DNA from: Aurantiacibacter sp. MUD11
GTDB lineage: Bacteria; Pseudomonadota; Alphaproteobacteria; Sphingomonadales; Sphingomonadaceae
Direction of reading: 5' to 3'
Assembly: GCF_026967575.1 (NCBI RefSeq)
Contig: NZ_CP114054.1
Span: forward strand, 2,418,001-2,482,000
Length of the DNA stretch: 64,000 bases
The notes under the pieces were generated by a model. That model ran no database searches. It saw nothing but the letters and a program-made list of their open reading frames with translations, and was not told the DNA's origin. Made by a program: the position numbers and the translations under genes. Below are positions 28,222 through 35,783 of the stretch, in pieces. Positions within the stretch are counted from its first letter, which is position 1. Each line of letters opens with the position of its first letter.

Positions 28222-29442
28222 ATGCCCGATACCAACGACGCTGCCGCATTCGATCTCAACGCCTCGCCCGACCAGCTGCTGGAAGAAGCGCTGGCGAGCG
28301 GGCAGGCGCCGTTCACCGGTCGCCAGATCGTCACCTTCGACGAGGAACTGGACGTGCAGGGCATGACCGCCCAGCTGGCGAGCTTCGGCCCGGCGGCCGT
28401 TGCCAGCGACTTCGGCGACGAGATGCCCACGCGCGAGAAGATGGGCGATGCCGCCAGCCTGGTGCTGGAGCAGCTGCACCTCGCCATCCTCGTGCCGTCG
28501 GCCGTGGAAGACTTCGGCGCCGCAGCCGTAGGCGGGATGGAAAGGCGCGAAGGGCCGCAGGGTGAGTTCATGATCGAGCCCGAGACCTTCGCCTTCGCCA
28601 TCAACGCGATCGAAGACAATGCCGATGCCACCTGGGGCCTGCAGGCGACGCGCGTGCTGGGATCCAATTGGACGGGCGCGGGGATCAAGGTCGCCGTGCT
28701 CGATACCGGGATGGACCTGGGGCACCCGGATTTCGCTGGGCGACCGATGACCTCGGCCTCCTTCATTCCCGGTCAGTCCGTGCAGGATGGCCACGGCCAC
28801 GGCACGCATTGCATCGGCACGGCCTGCGGGCCCTACGCTCCCGACGGCGGCGTGCCGCGCTACAGCATTGCGCACGAGGCGGAGATCTTCGCCGGCAAGG
28901 TGCTGTCCAACAGCGGCTCCGGCTCGGCAGGGGGCATCCTCGCGGGGATCAACTGGGCGATCGCCAATAATTGCGAGGTGATCTCCATGTCGCTGGGCGC
29001 GGCCATTCCGGTGCAGGGGTATTATACCGCTGCCATGCAGCGCGCCCTCGCGGCGGGCAGCCTGGTGATCGCGGCTTCGGGAAACGACAGCAGGCGGCCC
29101 GGCCAGATTGTGCCCACCGGCGCGCCGGCAAACTCGCCGGGAGCGGTGGCAGTGGCCGCGCTCGACAACCGGCTGGACGTCGCCAGCTTCTCCAATGGCG
29201 GGAAGATCGAGATCGCCGCGCCGGGCGTCGGCGTATTCTCCAGCCTGCCGCGCCCGCGGCTCCATGCCAGCTGGTCGGGTACCAGCATGGCGACGCCGCA
29301 TGTGGCGGGCGTTGCCGCACTGCTGGCACAGTCGGACCCGACGCTGCGCGGACAGGCCCTGGCGGACAGGTTGCAGGCGCTCGCCCGGTCGCTGCCGCAC
29401 CCGGCCACGGACGTGGGCGCCGGCCTTGTGCAGGCACCCTGA
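28222..29442 (+). CDS. Subtilisin-like serine protease (S8), no signal peptide
   Basis: 406 aa. A roughly 130-residue acidic N-terminal region without export signal is followed by a subtilase domain with the full triad: Asp in VLDTGMD (about residue 160), His in HGHGTHCIG (about 192) and Ser in GTSMATPHVAG (about 355). GASGN-type oxyanion region reads AASGNDS. The N-terminal region does not look like the usual I9 propeptide, yet a 75-aa gene immediately downstream does. Likely cytosolic, or released without a Sec signal. A GGAGGG ribosome site precedes the ATG. Confidence 0.92.
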   Translation: MPDTNDAAAFDLNASPDQLLEEALASGQAPFTGRQIVTFDEELDVQGMTAQLASFGPAAVASDFGDEMPTREKMGDAASLVLEQLHLAILVPSAVEDFGAAAVGGMERREGPQGEFMIEPETFAFAINAIEDNADATWGLQATRVLGSNWTGAGIKVAVLDTGMDLGHPDFAGRPMTSASFIPGQSVQDGHGHGTHCIGTACGPYAPDGGVPRYSIAHEAEIFAGKVLSNSGSGSAGGILAGINWAIANNCEVISMSLGAAIPVQGYYTAAMQRALAAGSLVIAASGNDSRRPGQIVPTGAPANSPGAVAVAALDNRLDVASFSNGGKIEIAAPGVGVFSSLPRPRLHASWSGTSMATPHVAGVAALLAQSDPTLRGQALADRLQALARSLPHPATDVGAGLVQAP

Positions 29443-29460
29443 CGGCCCCATATTTGCACC

Positions 29461-29688
29461 ATGGTCGACCTGATTTTCATCCTCGCGCCAGACGCTTCGC
29501 TGACCGAAGTGCGCAAGGTGCTGAGCGAGAACCGGGTCGACGTGAAGCAGCTGCTGGAAGAGCTGGGCATGATCCTGGGCGAGGCGGAGGACTGTGACCT
29601 GGAGAAGCTGCGCAGCATGCCGCAATTCCTCAGCGTCGATGTCGATACGCCGGTGCAGATCGCCCCGCCGGATTCGCCCCTGCAGTAA
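29461..29688 (+). CDS. Possible stand-alone subtilase propeptide/inhibitor-like (I9-type) protein
   Basis: 75 aa, starting 18 bp after the subtilase stop. The order of elements VDLIFILAP (strand), SLTEVRKVLSENRVDVKQLL (helix), GMILGEAED (strand), LEKLRSMPQFLSVDVDTPV (helix-strand) is that of the I9/subtilisin-propeptide fold, whose last strand often reads V-x-x-V/D-x-D-x-P. No signal peptide, matching its neighbour. If right, it chaperones or inhibits the protease in trans. The fold is read by eye, so the assignment is tentative; the gene itself is convincing. Confidence 0.6.
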   Translation: MVDLIFILAPDASLTEVRKVLSENRVDVKQLLEELGMILGEAEDCDLEKLRSMPQFLSVDVDTPVQIAPPDSPLQ

Positions 29689-29694
29689 GCCCGA

Positions 29695-30033
29695 CTAGCG
29701 CGGTGCCCTGACGCCCGCCTTTTCCAGCTCCGGCCCAAGCCGGCCGGTCAGCCAGAGGAAGAACATGCGGAAATCCGCAGCCAGGCTCCACGCCGGATAG
29801 GTGAAGGTTGCCGGACGGTTCTTCTCGACGGTGAAATGCGCCAGCCAGGCGAAGAAGTACCCCGCCAACGGCATTGCCAGCAGGAACCACCAGCGCCCCG
29901 TCACCAGGGCAAAGATCGCCACTGCAAAGACCAGCGCCGTGCCGACATAGTGCAACGCCCGCGTCTTGGGCAGCGCGTGCTCGCGCAGGTAGAAGGGCCA
30001 GAACTCGGCGAAAGTGGAATAACGCTCGCTCAT
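29695..30033 (-). CDS. DUF962/Mpo1-like membrane protein
   Basis: 112 aa with the DUF962 pattern: FAEFWPFYLREHALPKTRALHYVGT near the N-terminus, two to three hydrophobic helices, then AWLAHFTVEKNRPATFTYPAWSLAADFRM. The eukaryotic relative Mpo1 is an iron-dependent dioxygenase of sphingoid bases (alpha-oxidation of phytosphingosine), and sphingomonads do make sphingolipids, so a lipid-oxidation role is plausible but unproven. The conserved H-x-(n)-H residues are visible (LHYVG, AHFTVEKN). Confidence 0.85.
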   Translation of the reverse strand: MSERYSTFAEFWPFYLREHALPKTRALHYVGTALVFAVAIFALVTGRWWFLLAMPLAGYFFAWLAHFTVEKNRPATFTYPAWSLAADFRMFFLWLTGRLGPELEKAGVRAPR

Positions 30034-30402
30034 AGGGAGCCATGCTGCGCCAATCGGGAAACGGGCGCAAGGTGCCTTAACGAGGATCGCACCGGCTCCG
30101 CTAAGGCGTCGGTGCGATCTACCGCCATGCCTGGCGTTACCCGCTGTCCGGCGGGCTCGAGGACCGGGCGCTGCGCTGCGTCGCCGGTCCATTGCATGAG
30201 TGTGCTTGTACACCCTCTTGCCGAGTCGATCCAAACCGCCTGGTACGGAGCGTGCGGGCAATGCGGCGGGAAGAGCGGCAAAGCGCTGACGGGCGAAAGG
30301 TTCCTACCCACTTTCGTCCATCCCGCTTTCGTCCATCTACACCGCCGCCGGTCGATCCCTAGGTTCCTCGCGTCAAGAGCAACCGATCCAGAGAGGACCG
30401 AC
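30034..30402. other. Gene-free 369-bp spacer between the Mpo1-like and fasciclin genes, with a hairpin chain
   Basis: This is the longest stretch without a supported gene. It holds four strong inverted repeats in tandem: GATCGCACCG/CGGTGCGATC (30085-30094 with 30110-30119), CGCCA/TGGCG (30123-30127, 30132-30136), CCCGC/GCGGG (30140-30144, 30151-30155), GGACCGG/CCGGTCC (30161-30167, 30184-30190). The 15-nt loop of the first contains TAAGGC, complementary to GCCTTA at 30074-30079, so a pseudoknot is possible. A direct repeat follows at 30311-30337. Could be an unrecognised structured RNA or a divergent control region. Confidence 0.45.
30311..30337 (+). repeat. Short direct repeat upstream of the fasciclin gene
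   Basis: CTTTCGTCCATC occurs twice (30311-30322 and 30326-30337) with a 15-bp period, about 65-90 bp before the fasciclin start codon. Such tandem half-sites are typical of response-regulator binding, but no regulator is known. Confidence 0.4.
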
Positions 30403-30975
30403 ATGACCAAGAAGTTTCTTACTCCGCTGATGCTGGGCTCCGCCCTCGCGCTTGCTGCTTGCGGCGGCGCCGCCGATGAAGCGACCACCGACGATGCCAT
30501 GGCCGATGAAATGGCCAACGAGACTGCCACTCCGGGCACCATCGTCGATGTGGCTTCGGGCAACGAAGATTTCGGCACGCTGGTTGCCGCGGTCACCGCT
30601 GCCGGCCTTGGCGACACGCTGGCCGGCGAAGGCCCGTTCACGGTGTTTGCGCCGACCAACGCTGCGTTTGATGCCCTGCCCGAAGGCACCGTCGAGACGC
30701 TGACCACGACTGAGACCGAACAGCTCGGCGCCATTCTCACCTATCACGTCGTGGCCGGTGAAGTGATGGCCGCAGACCTGCTCGCTGCGATCGAAGGCGC
30801 GGGCGAGGCCGGTTACAGCGTCGAGACCGTCAACGGCGGCACGCTGGTCGCCAGCGTGGTCGATGGCGGCGTGGTGCTGACTGATGCGCAGGGCAACACT
30901 GCCAATGTCACCGCGACCGACGTGGACGCCTCCAACGGCGTGATCCACGTGATCGACACCGTTTTGATGCCGTAA
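30403..30975 (+). CDS. Fasciclin-domain lipoprotein
   Basis: 190 aa. Lipobox LALAAC (Cys20), an acidic linker (DEATTDDAMADEMANETAT), then one FAS1 domain with H1 motif FTVFAPTNAAFDALP and the YHVVAGEVM motif near residue 128, ending with NGVIHVIDTVLMP. FAS1 domains mediate adhesion or matrix contact at the cell surface. A GAGAGGA ribosome site precedes the ATG. Followed by a strong terminator, so it is monocistronic. Confidence 0.93.
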   Translation: MTKKFLTPLMLGSALALAACGGAADEATTDDAMADEMANETATPGTIVDVASGNEDFGTLVAAVTAAGLGDTLAGEGPFTVFAPTNAAFDALPEGTVETLTTTETEQLGAILTYHVVAGEVMAADLLAAIEGAGEAGYSVETVNGGTLVASVVDGGVVLTDAQGNTANVTATDVDASNGVIHVIDTVLMP

Positions 30976-31001
30976 GCTCACTCCCCTTCGAGAACGGCAA
31001 C

Positions 31002-31033
31002 GGGGGCGGTGGCCAGCGGGCCGCCGCCCCTTT
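31002..31033 (+). terminator. Intrinsic terminator after the fasciclin gene
   Basis: An 11-bp stem GGGGCGGTGGC/GCCGCCGCCCC with one G-T wobble (31003-31013 and 31020-31030) and a CAGCGG loop, followed by TTTAT. It lies 27 bp downstream of the stop codon. Confidence 0.75.
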
Positions 31034-31074
31034 ATGTCTGCGCCAGGAAAAGCAGACTTAAGGACCCTCGACGC

Positions 31075-31533
31075 ATGATCGTGCCGCCCATGCCCCGCCG
31101 TTTCGGCTATGCCGGTATCCTGCCGCAGCTTGCCTGTGTGCTGGCTGCCTGGTTCGGTCCGCCCGAATGGCAATGGAGCGCACTGGCGATCGGCTGGGCC
31201 TATGCGGCGCTGATCTTCGGCTTCCTCGGCGGGCTGTGGTGGGGGCTGGCCGCCGCCGCCCCGGACGAGGGGCGTAACGCCCCCGGCTGGCTGTGGGTAG
31301 CGGCTGTCACGCCCAGCCTGTTCGCCCTGGCGACCTTCCTGCCGTGGGTGTTCGGGGCAAGCTGGCCCGGTCCGTCGCTGCTCGCACTGGGCGCGGCCCT
31401 GCTGGTCACGCCGCTGGTCGACGCGCGGCTGGTCACGATCCGCCCCGTGTGGTGGATGCGCCTGCGTATCCCGCTGTCGCTGAGCCTCGGCGGGCTGACG
31501 ATTGCGCTCGGCGTGGCAGCGCTAGCGCTGTAG
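31075..31533 (+). CDS. DUF3429-family membrane protein
   Basis: 152 aa with four to five membrane helices. RRFGYAGILPQLACVLAAW at the N-terminus and YAALIFGFLGGLWWGLA are the DUF3429 hallmarks. Function unknown. The start at 31075 has AAGGA about 10 bp upstream; an in-frame ATG at 31090 would give the MPRRFGY form and is the alternative. Confidence 0.82.
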   Translation: MIVPPMPRRFGYAGILPQLACVLAAWFGPPEWQWSALAIGWAYAALIFGFLGGLWWGLAAAAPDEGRNAPGWLWVAAVTPSLFALATFLPWVFGASWPGPSLLALGAALLVTPLVDARLVTIRPVWWMRLRIPLSLSLGGLTIALGVAALAL

Positions 31534-31613
31534 CGAAAGCTTGGCCTGCACGTTTCAGCAGTGTGCAGAGCATTCCGCCGGCGTATGAAGTGGGCCTTTG
31601 AGGAGAAGGAAGA

Positions 31614-32030
31614 ATGCCCCGTTACACCCACCCCGTTGCAGCTTGCATCCTGTCTGTCTGCGGCGCCGTCGGCCTGGCCGCCTGCGCACCGATGGAGGAG
31701 CCCGCCAGCGACGAATACGATGCAACGCTCGCCGAACTCGATACCGAGCGCGCCTGTTTCTTCGCCCGCGAGGTCAACGGTTTCTCGCACGCTCCGTCCA
31801 GCCCTGGTGGCGATGATCGCATCTGGGTGTCGACCGGTGTATCCGAACGCTGGTTGCTGGAAACACGGGGAACCTGTCCCGAACTGGACTTCAGCCAGCA
31901 GATCGCGCTCGACGTTCGCGGATCGGGCAGTGTCTGCACCGGCCAGCTGGAAATGCTGCTGGTGCCCAACGTGATGCGCGGCGATTTCGATCGCTGTCCG
32001 GTGCGTGTGCTTGGCAGGACGAGGGACTAG
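31614..32030 (+). CDS. DUF6491-type lipoprotein (second copy)
   Basis: 138 aa. The signal peptide ends in lipobox GLAAC (Cys24). The mature domain repeats the pattern of the protein at 27076: ERACFFAREVNGFSHAP, then LLETRGTCPELDFSQQI, VCTGQ and RCPVRVLGR. The two are diverged paralogues, about 4 kb apart, each with its own promoter. Convergent with the BLUF gene, 16 bp between stops. Confidence 0.8.
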   Translation: MPRYTHPVAACILSVCGAVGLAACAPMEEPASDEYDATLAELDTERACFFAREVNGFSHAPSSPGGDDRIWVSTGVSERWLLETRGTCPELDFSQQIALDVRGSGSVCTGQLEMLLVPNVMRGDFDRCPVRVLGRTRD

Positions 32031-32046
32031 GGGATCGCCGCGGGCG

Positions 32047-32511
32047 CTAGTCGTTGTCGGCCTTCAGGTCCCACATCGTCGATTGTTCGCGCTCGGCATA
32101 TTGCGCCGCCTGTTCTTCCGTCAGCGTCGAGGCGAAGCTGGTGAACAGGATCTTCGTGTCGAGATCCATCGCTTCGGGCAGTGACTTGGTGAAGACATTG
32201 GCGCTGCCGATGCCGGTCATCGGGGTAACCAGCGACCGCATCGACCAATCGGGGCATTCGCGATGCTCGCGATCATGCTGACGGATGTAGGTGATGGAGC
32301 CGTGCCGGTCGTCTTGCTCGATCCTGCGCATGATCGAAAGGACGTGTGCCCCGTCCCCTTCGAGCAGCTGCATGAAGCTTTGCGAATTATAGGCAAGCAT
32401 GCCGGTGACGTCATGCTTTGCGTTGTTGGCGGCGGCGCGTTCCGCCAACGTTGTCACGTCGGCGGCAGTCAGCCCCGCGCTTGCGACACTCACATAAATC
32501 AGCGACAGCAT
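32047..32511 (-). CDS. BLUF-domain blue-light sensor
   Basis: 154 aa. A single BLUF domain (about residues 1-95) binds FAD and senses blue light. The key residues match AppA with a constant offset of 15: Tyr6 (Y21), Asn30 (N45), Gln48 (Q63), Trp89 (W104) and Met91 (M106). The remaining roughly 60 residues form a helical C-terminal cap with no output domain, so it must signal by contacting another protein. No photosynthesis genes are in the window; possible targets are photoprotection or lifestyle switches. The start at 32511 has a GGAGGGG ribosome site. Confidence 0.95.
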   Translation of the reverse strand: MLSLIYVSVASAGLTAADVTTLAERAAANNAKHDVTGMLAYNSQSFMQLLEGDGAHVLSIMRRIEQDDRHGSITYIRQHDREHRECPDWSMRSLVTPMTGIGSANVFTKSLPEAMDLDTKILFTSFASTLTEEQAAQYAEREQSTMWDLKADND

Positions 32512-32599
32512 GTCCCCTCCCGGCATGGTACGCGGGCGCTATATGGCCCCAAGCGAACCCAAATGCCAAATCACATTTGCAATGGAGCATTCACGCGTG

Positions 32600-33007
32600 A
32601 TGAAAACCACCCTGGCCGTCACCGCCATTCTCACCTTGGCGGCCTGCCAGCAGGGCAGCGACAGCACAGTGCCCGGCGACGCCTCCGACACCGCCGCCTA
32701 TGCTGAAATCGCCGAGGACGAACTCATCCGCTTTACTGGCACGGAACCTTTCTGGGGCGGATCGGTGATCGGGGACCGGCTGACCTATTCCACCCCTGAC
32801 AATATCGACGGTACCACGATCCCCGTCACCCGTTTTGCCGGGCGCGGCGGCCTGTCGTTCAGCGGTGCACTGGACGGGCAGGCATTCGATCTCGCCATCA
32901 CGCCCGCCGAGTGCTCGGATGGCATGAGCGACCGGATCTACCCCTTCGTGGCGACCTTGCAGATCGGCAGCGAGCACCGCGAAGGCTGCGCTACCGCCGG
33001 TCAGTAG
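32600..33007 (+). CDS. COG3650-like small lipoprotein
   Basis: 135 aa. Lipobox TLAAC (Cys16), then a roughly 95-residue domain with FTGTEPFWGGSVIGDRLTYSTPDN and CSDGMSDRIYPF, the pattern of uncharacterised COG3650 membrane-anchored proteins. Paired Cys in the C-half. Its stop overlaps the S41 protease stop region on the other strand by 7 bp. The start at 32600 was chosen over 32582 because the lipoprotein signal begins there. Confidence 0.75.
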   Translation: MKTTLAVTAILTLAACQQGSDSTVPGDASDTAAYAEIAEDELIRFTGTEPFWGGSVIGDRLTYSTPDNIDGTTIPVTRFAGRGGLSFSGALDGQAFDLAITPAECSDGMSDRIYPFVATLQIGSEHREGCATAGQ

Positions 33008-34425
33008 ACGCCGGGCGTCTCGTGATGCGCCACGGTGCTGGGCCGTTCGGGCTGCAGCAGCTGGCGACCGATCGACTGCGTCGTGGCCGGGCCACCGGCA
33101 ATCGGCGTGCATGAGCGACCGGCGAGGAAGTCCAGCGCGGTTGCCAGCATGTCTTCCTGCGGATCGCCGAAGTTGCGGGAGATGTCGTCGGTAGCGCGGC
33201 AGCTGTTGGGCACCGTCGCGGCGAGGCCGTTGAAGTATTCGCCCAGGCCGTCGGCGTTTTCCAGCTTGATGGTGACGATGCGCAAGCGGTCGTCGCAAGC
33301 GGCGATGTCGAAGGCGGACTGGCCCACCGGCTTGCCGAAGGTGTTCTGGCCGACGATCGCGAGGTTGTTGCCGAGATAGGGCTGCATCCCGTTGATCAGC
33401 GCTTCGCTGGCCGAGGCCGAACCGCTGGTGGTGATGAAGGCAATTCGCGTCGGGGCCACTGATTCCGGCCGCGCTTGGAAGCGGTATGTCTCGTTGTTGG
33501 CGGCCTTGCTGTCGCGGAAGGCGATGGTCTCGAACACCTGTCCGTTCAGGTCGCGCGCCAGCATGTCGCCGAAGAATTCGTTGACGTTGATTCCGCCGCC
33601 GCCGTTGTAGCGCAGGTCGATCACGAGCTCGGTGACGCCTGCAGCACGGAAATCGGCGAAGGCATCGCGCAGTTCGTCGATCGCATCGTTGATGAAGTTG
33701 GTCAGGCGGATGTAGCCCACCTGCTTGCCGCCATCGTTGATGATCTGTGCGCCGTAGCGCGGTACGGGGTCGAGCGAATATTCCGCCTTAGTGATGCTCA
33801 CTTCGCGATCGACGCCGCTGGCATCGATGATGCGGAACACGCGGGTGATGCCCGGATCGGAGGGGCCGAGCGCGTCGATCACCGCTTGCGGGCCGCCGGT
33901 GGCCATCAGGCTGTTGATCGTCACCAGGTTGCTGGAACTGGTGCCGACCGAGATCAGTTCCGTCCCGCGCTCGATATTGGCGCCAAGGGCGGGGGTGCTG
34001 TCGAAGGTTTCGGCGATGAACACGCGGCGGTTGGTCGTATCGTAGATCAGCCGGAAGCCGAAGCCGGCGCTGGCCCCGCCGTTGAAGAAGGCGTTCTCTT
34101 CCTCGATCGAGGTGACATAGCTGAAGAAGCGGTCCTTGTTCTCCGCCCTGGCCGGGGCGACCAGCGCATCGATGTACGATTGCAGGTCATTGAAATTGCC
34201 GGGAATGACCGTCGTGTCGACCAGGTCGGGGAACAGGTACCACTCGTCGATCACGTCCCGCGTGACATCCTGGCGAGAGGCCAGCGAACAGGCCGAAGTC
34301 GTCGGAGCGGGTGTCGGGGTCGGCGTCGGGCCGGCGGTTGCCGTGGGCGTGGGAGAGCCCCCGCCCCCGCAGGCTGCCACCATGGCGGCGCAAGCAATGG
34401 AAAGTGCAAGCTTCGAAGTGCGCAT
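33001..34425 (-). CDS. S41-family (C-terminal processing type) lipoprotein peptidase
   Basis: 474 aa. Lipobox VAAC (Cys19), a Gly then Pro/Thr linker, an S41 N-terminal helical domain, a degenerate PDZ-like region (GTELISVG) and the catalytic core. Catalytic Ser lies in TSGSASASEALING and Lys in GQNTFGKPVGQ, the Ser-Lys dyad of the family. YIRLTNFINDA and LRYNGGGGINV are typical. Outer-membrane anchored by lipid and facing the periplasm or exterior. The Pro-Thr linker is shared with other surface proteins of this window. Confidence 0.9.
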   Translation of the reverse strand: MRTSKLALSIACAAMVAACGGGGSPTPTATAGPTPTPTPAPTTSACSLASRQDVTRDVIDEWYLFPDLVDTTVIPGNFNDLQSYIDALVAPARAENKDRFFSYVTSIEEENAFFNGGASAGFGFRLIYDTTNRRVFIAETFDSTPALGANIERGTELISVGTSSSNLVTINSLMATGGPQAVIDALGPSDPGITRVFRIIDASGVDREVSITKAEYSLDPVPRYGAQIINDGGKQVGYIRLTNFINDAIDELRDAFADFRAAGVTELVIDLRYNGGGGINVNEFFGDMLARDLNGQVFETIAFRDSKAANNETYRFQARPESVAPTRIAFITTSGSASASEALINGMQPYLGNNLAIVGQNTFGKPVGQSAFDIAACDDRLRIVTIKLENADGLGEYFNGLAATVPNSCRATDDISRNFGDPQEDMLATALDFLAGRSCTPIAGGPATTQSIGRQLLQPERPSTVAHHETPGVY

Positions 34426-34653
34426 GAAAATGTCCCGACTTTTGAGGCCTTTGCGATGGCCGTCCGCTTTGTTGCAGGGGTAACCCGACGATAGGGGCTA
34501 GGCAAGCGCTGCACCCCAACCACCGGGTTTACCTGTGGGAAGGTGCTGCCAGAACTAATCCTTCGACAGGATGAACGGCGGCAAGCCTTGAAATGACTGG
34601 GCGCAAGCGGCACAGCGAGGCATCTTCCGAACTTGCAGGAGTAGAGATTCACC

Positions 34654-35256
34654 ATGGCAGACACGATTCCCGGTTGGCTTTCGGCAGCACTTGGAACGGT
34701 GCGCGAGGGGCATGGCCGGCTGGTCGCTGCGCGCCTTGGGGCGGATGGGCTGGTCGGCAAGTCCGGCTTCACGCTTTCGTCCGCGGCCTTCGCCAATGGC
34801 GGCGAGCTGGATCCCTCCTTCACGGCGGACGAGGAAGATGCGGTCGCACCACCTCTTGAATGGACAGCGCCGCCACCGGGTACCCAGGAACTGGTGCTGG
34901 TGGTAGAAGATGCTGATTCGCCGGGAGAAAAGCCTTTCTGTCACTGGCTGGTCTGGGGCATGCCCGGCCAGAAGGGGCAGATCCTCGAAGGCGAGACGCC
35001 GCAGCGTGTGGGCAAGAACAGCTTCGGCAATTCCGAATGGCTGCTGCCTGACCCGCCGACGGGTGTCGATCCGCATGACTACGTCTTCCAGCTGTTCGCG
35101 CTGGACCTGCCGCTGGTGCTGATGCCCGGCGCAAGTCGCGAGGAGCTGGAAGCGGAAATGAAAGGCCACGTCGTGGGATTGGCCCTTTTGACGGGTAAAT
35201 ACGCCCGTGAAGAAGGCGGGGATTACGACTGGGATGATGAAGACGCGGACGATTGA
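34654..35256 (+). CDS. YbhB/YbcL-type PEBP (Raf kinase inhibitor-like) protein
   Basis: 200 aa. The phosphatidylethanolamine-binding protein fold is marked by APPLEWTAPPPGTQELVLVVEDAD, then FCHWLVWGMPG (His in the ligand pocket) and PHDYVFQLFALD. The first 40 residues are an extra N-terminal segment, and the end is an acidic tail (DYDWDDEDADD). No signal peptide. The role in bacteria is unknown. A GGAG-containing ribosome site precedes the ATG. Confidence 0.9.
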   Translation: MADTIPGWLSAALGTVREGHGRLVAARLGADGLVGKSGFTLSSAAFANGGELDPSFTADEEDAVAPPLEWTAPPPGTQELVLVVEDADSPGEKPFCHWLVWGMPGQKGQILEGETPQRVGKNSFGNSEWLLPDPPTGVDPHDYVFQLFALDLPLVLMPGASREELEAEMKGHVVGLALLTGKYAREEGGDYDWDDEDADD

Positions 35257-35305
35257 AGGGTGTTAAGACCCTGTCCGGCTATTTGACTGAAAGGATACCA
35301 AGGAA

Positions 35306-35557
35306 ATGGCTGCCAAGAACAACGCGCTCAACAAGCCGGTGAACCTGACGCCGCAGCTGGAAGCCGTGGTCGGCAAGGGTCCGATGACCCGTGCGCAGGT
35401 TACCAGCAAGGTGTGGGATCACATCAAGGCCAACGGCCTGCAGGATTCCAAGGACAAGCGGATGATCAACCCCGACGCCAAGCTCGGCGCGGTGATCGGC
35501 AACGATCAGATTTCCATGTTCAAGATGACGGGTGCCGTCTCCAAGCACATGAGCTGA
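35306..35557 (+). CDS. SWIB/MDM2-domain protein
   Basis: 83 aa, a single SWIB domain: helices and strands through PVNLTPQLEAVVGKGPMTRAQVTSKVWDHIKANGLQDS and KDKRMINPDAKLGAVIG. In eukaryotes SWIB belongs to chromatin remodelling; in alphaproteobacteria and chlamydiae small stand-alone forms exist, with a proposed but unproven DNA/nucleoid role. Monocistronic, followed by a terminator. Confidence 0.95.
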   Translation: MAAKNNALNKPVNLTPQLEAVVGKGPMTRAQVTSKVWDHIKANGLQDSKDKRMINPDAKLGAVIGNDQISMFKMTGAVSKHMS

Positions 35558-35601
35558 TCGAGCCTATGGCTTAGCAGGGCGCCGCAAGGCGACCTGCACT
35601 G

Positions 35602-35635
35602 GCGGGCGAGTGGCGCAAGCTGCTCGCCCGCTTTC
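35602..35635 (+). terminator. Intrinsic terminator after the SWIB gene
   Basis: A perfect 9-bp stem GCGGGCGAG/CTCGCCCGC (35602-35610, 35623-35631) with a 12-nt loop, followed by TTTCGTCT. The U-run is short, so moderate strength. Confidence 0.6.
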
Positions 35636-35783
35636 GTCTGCGCGAGATAAATGCGGTTCACATATCCGAAGAATTCGCATTTCTGTAGGTTTTGACTTGC
35701 CGCAATGCGGGCCCACATGGCAATGTGGCAACAAGACATAAGGCAGGCCGGAAGAGCGGCTGCACAGAGGAAAGGCATTCGAA

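Noticed and set aside
32560..32579. Inverted repeat CAAATG-N8-CATTTG before the COG3650-like gene as an operator.
   Set aside because: Six-base arms with an 8-bp spacer in an AT-rich patch are expected by chance often enough; no second copy was seen.
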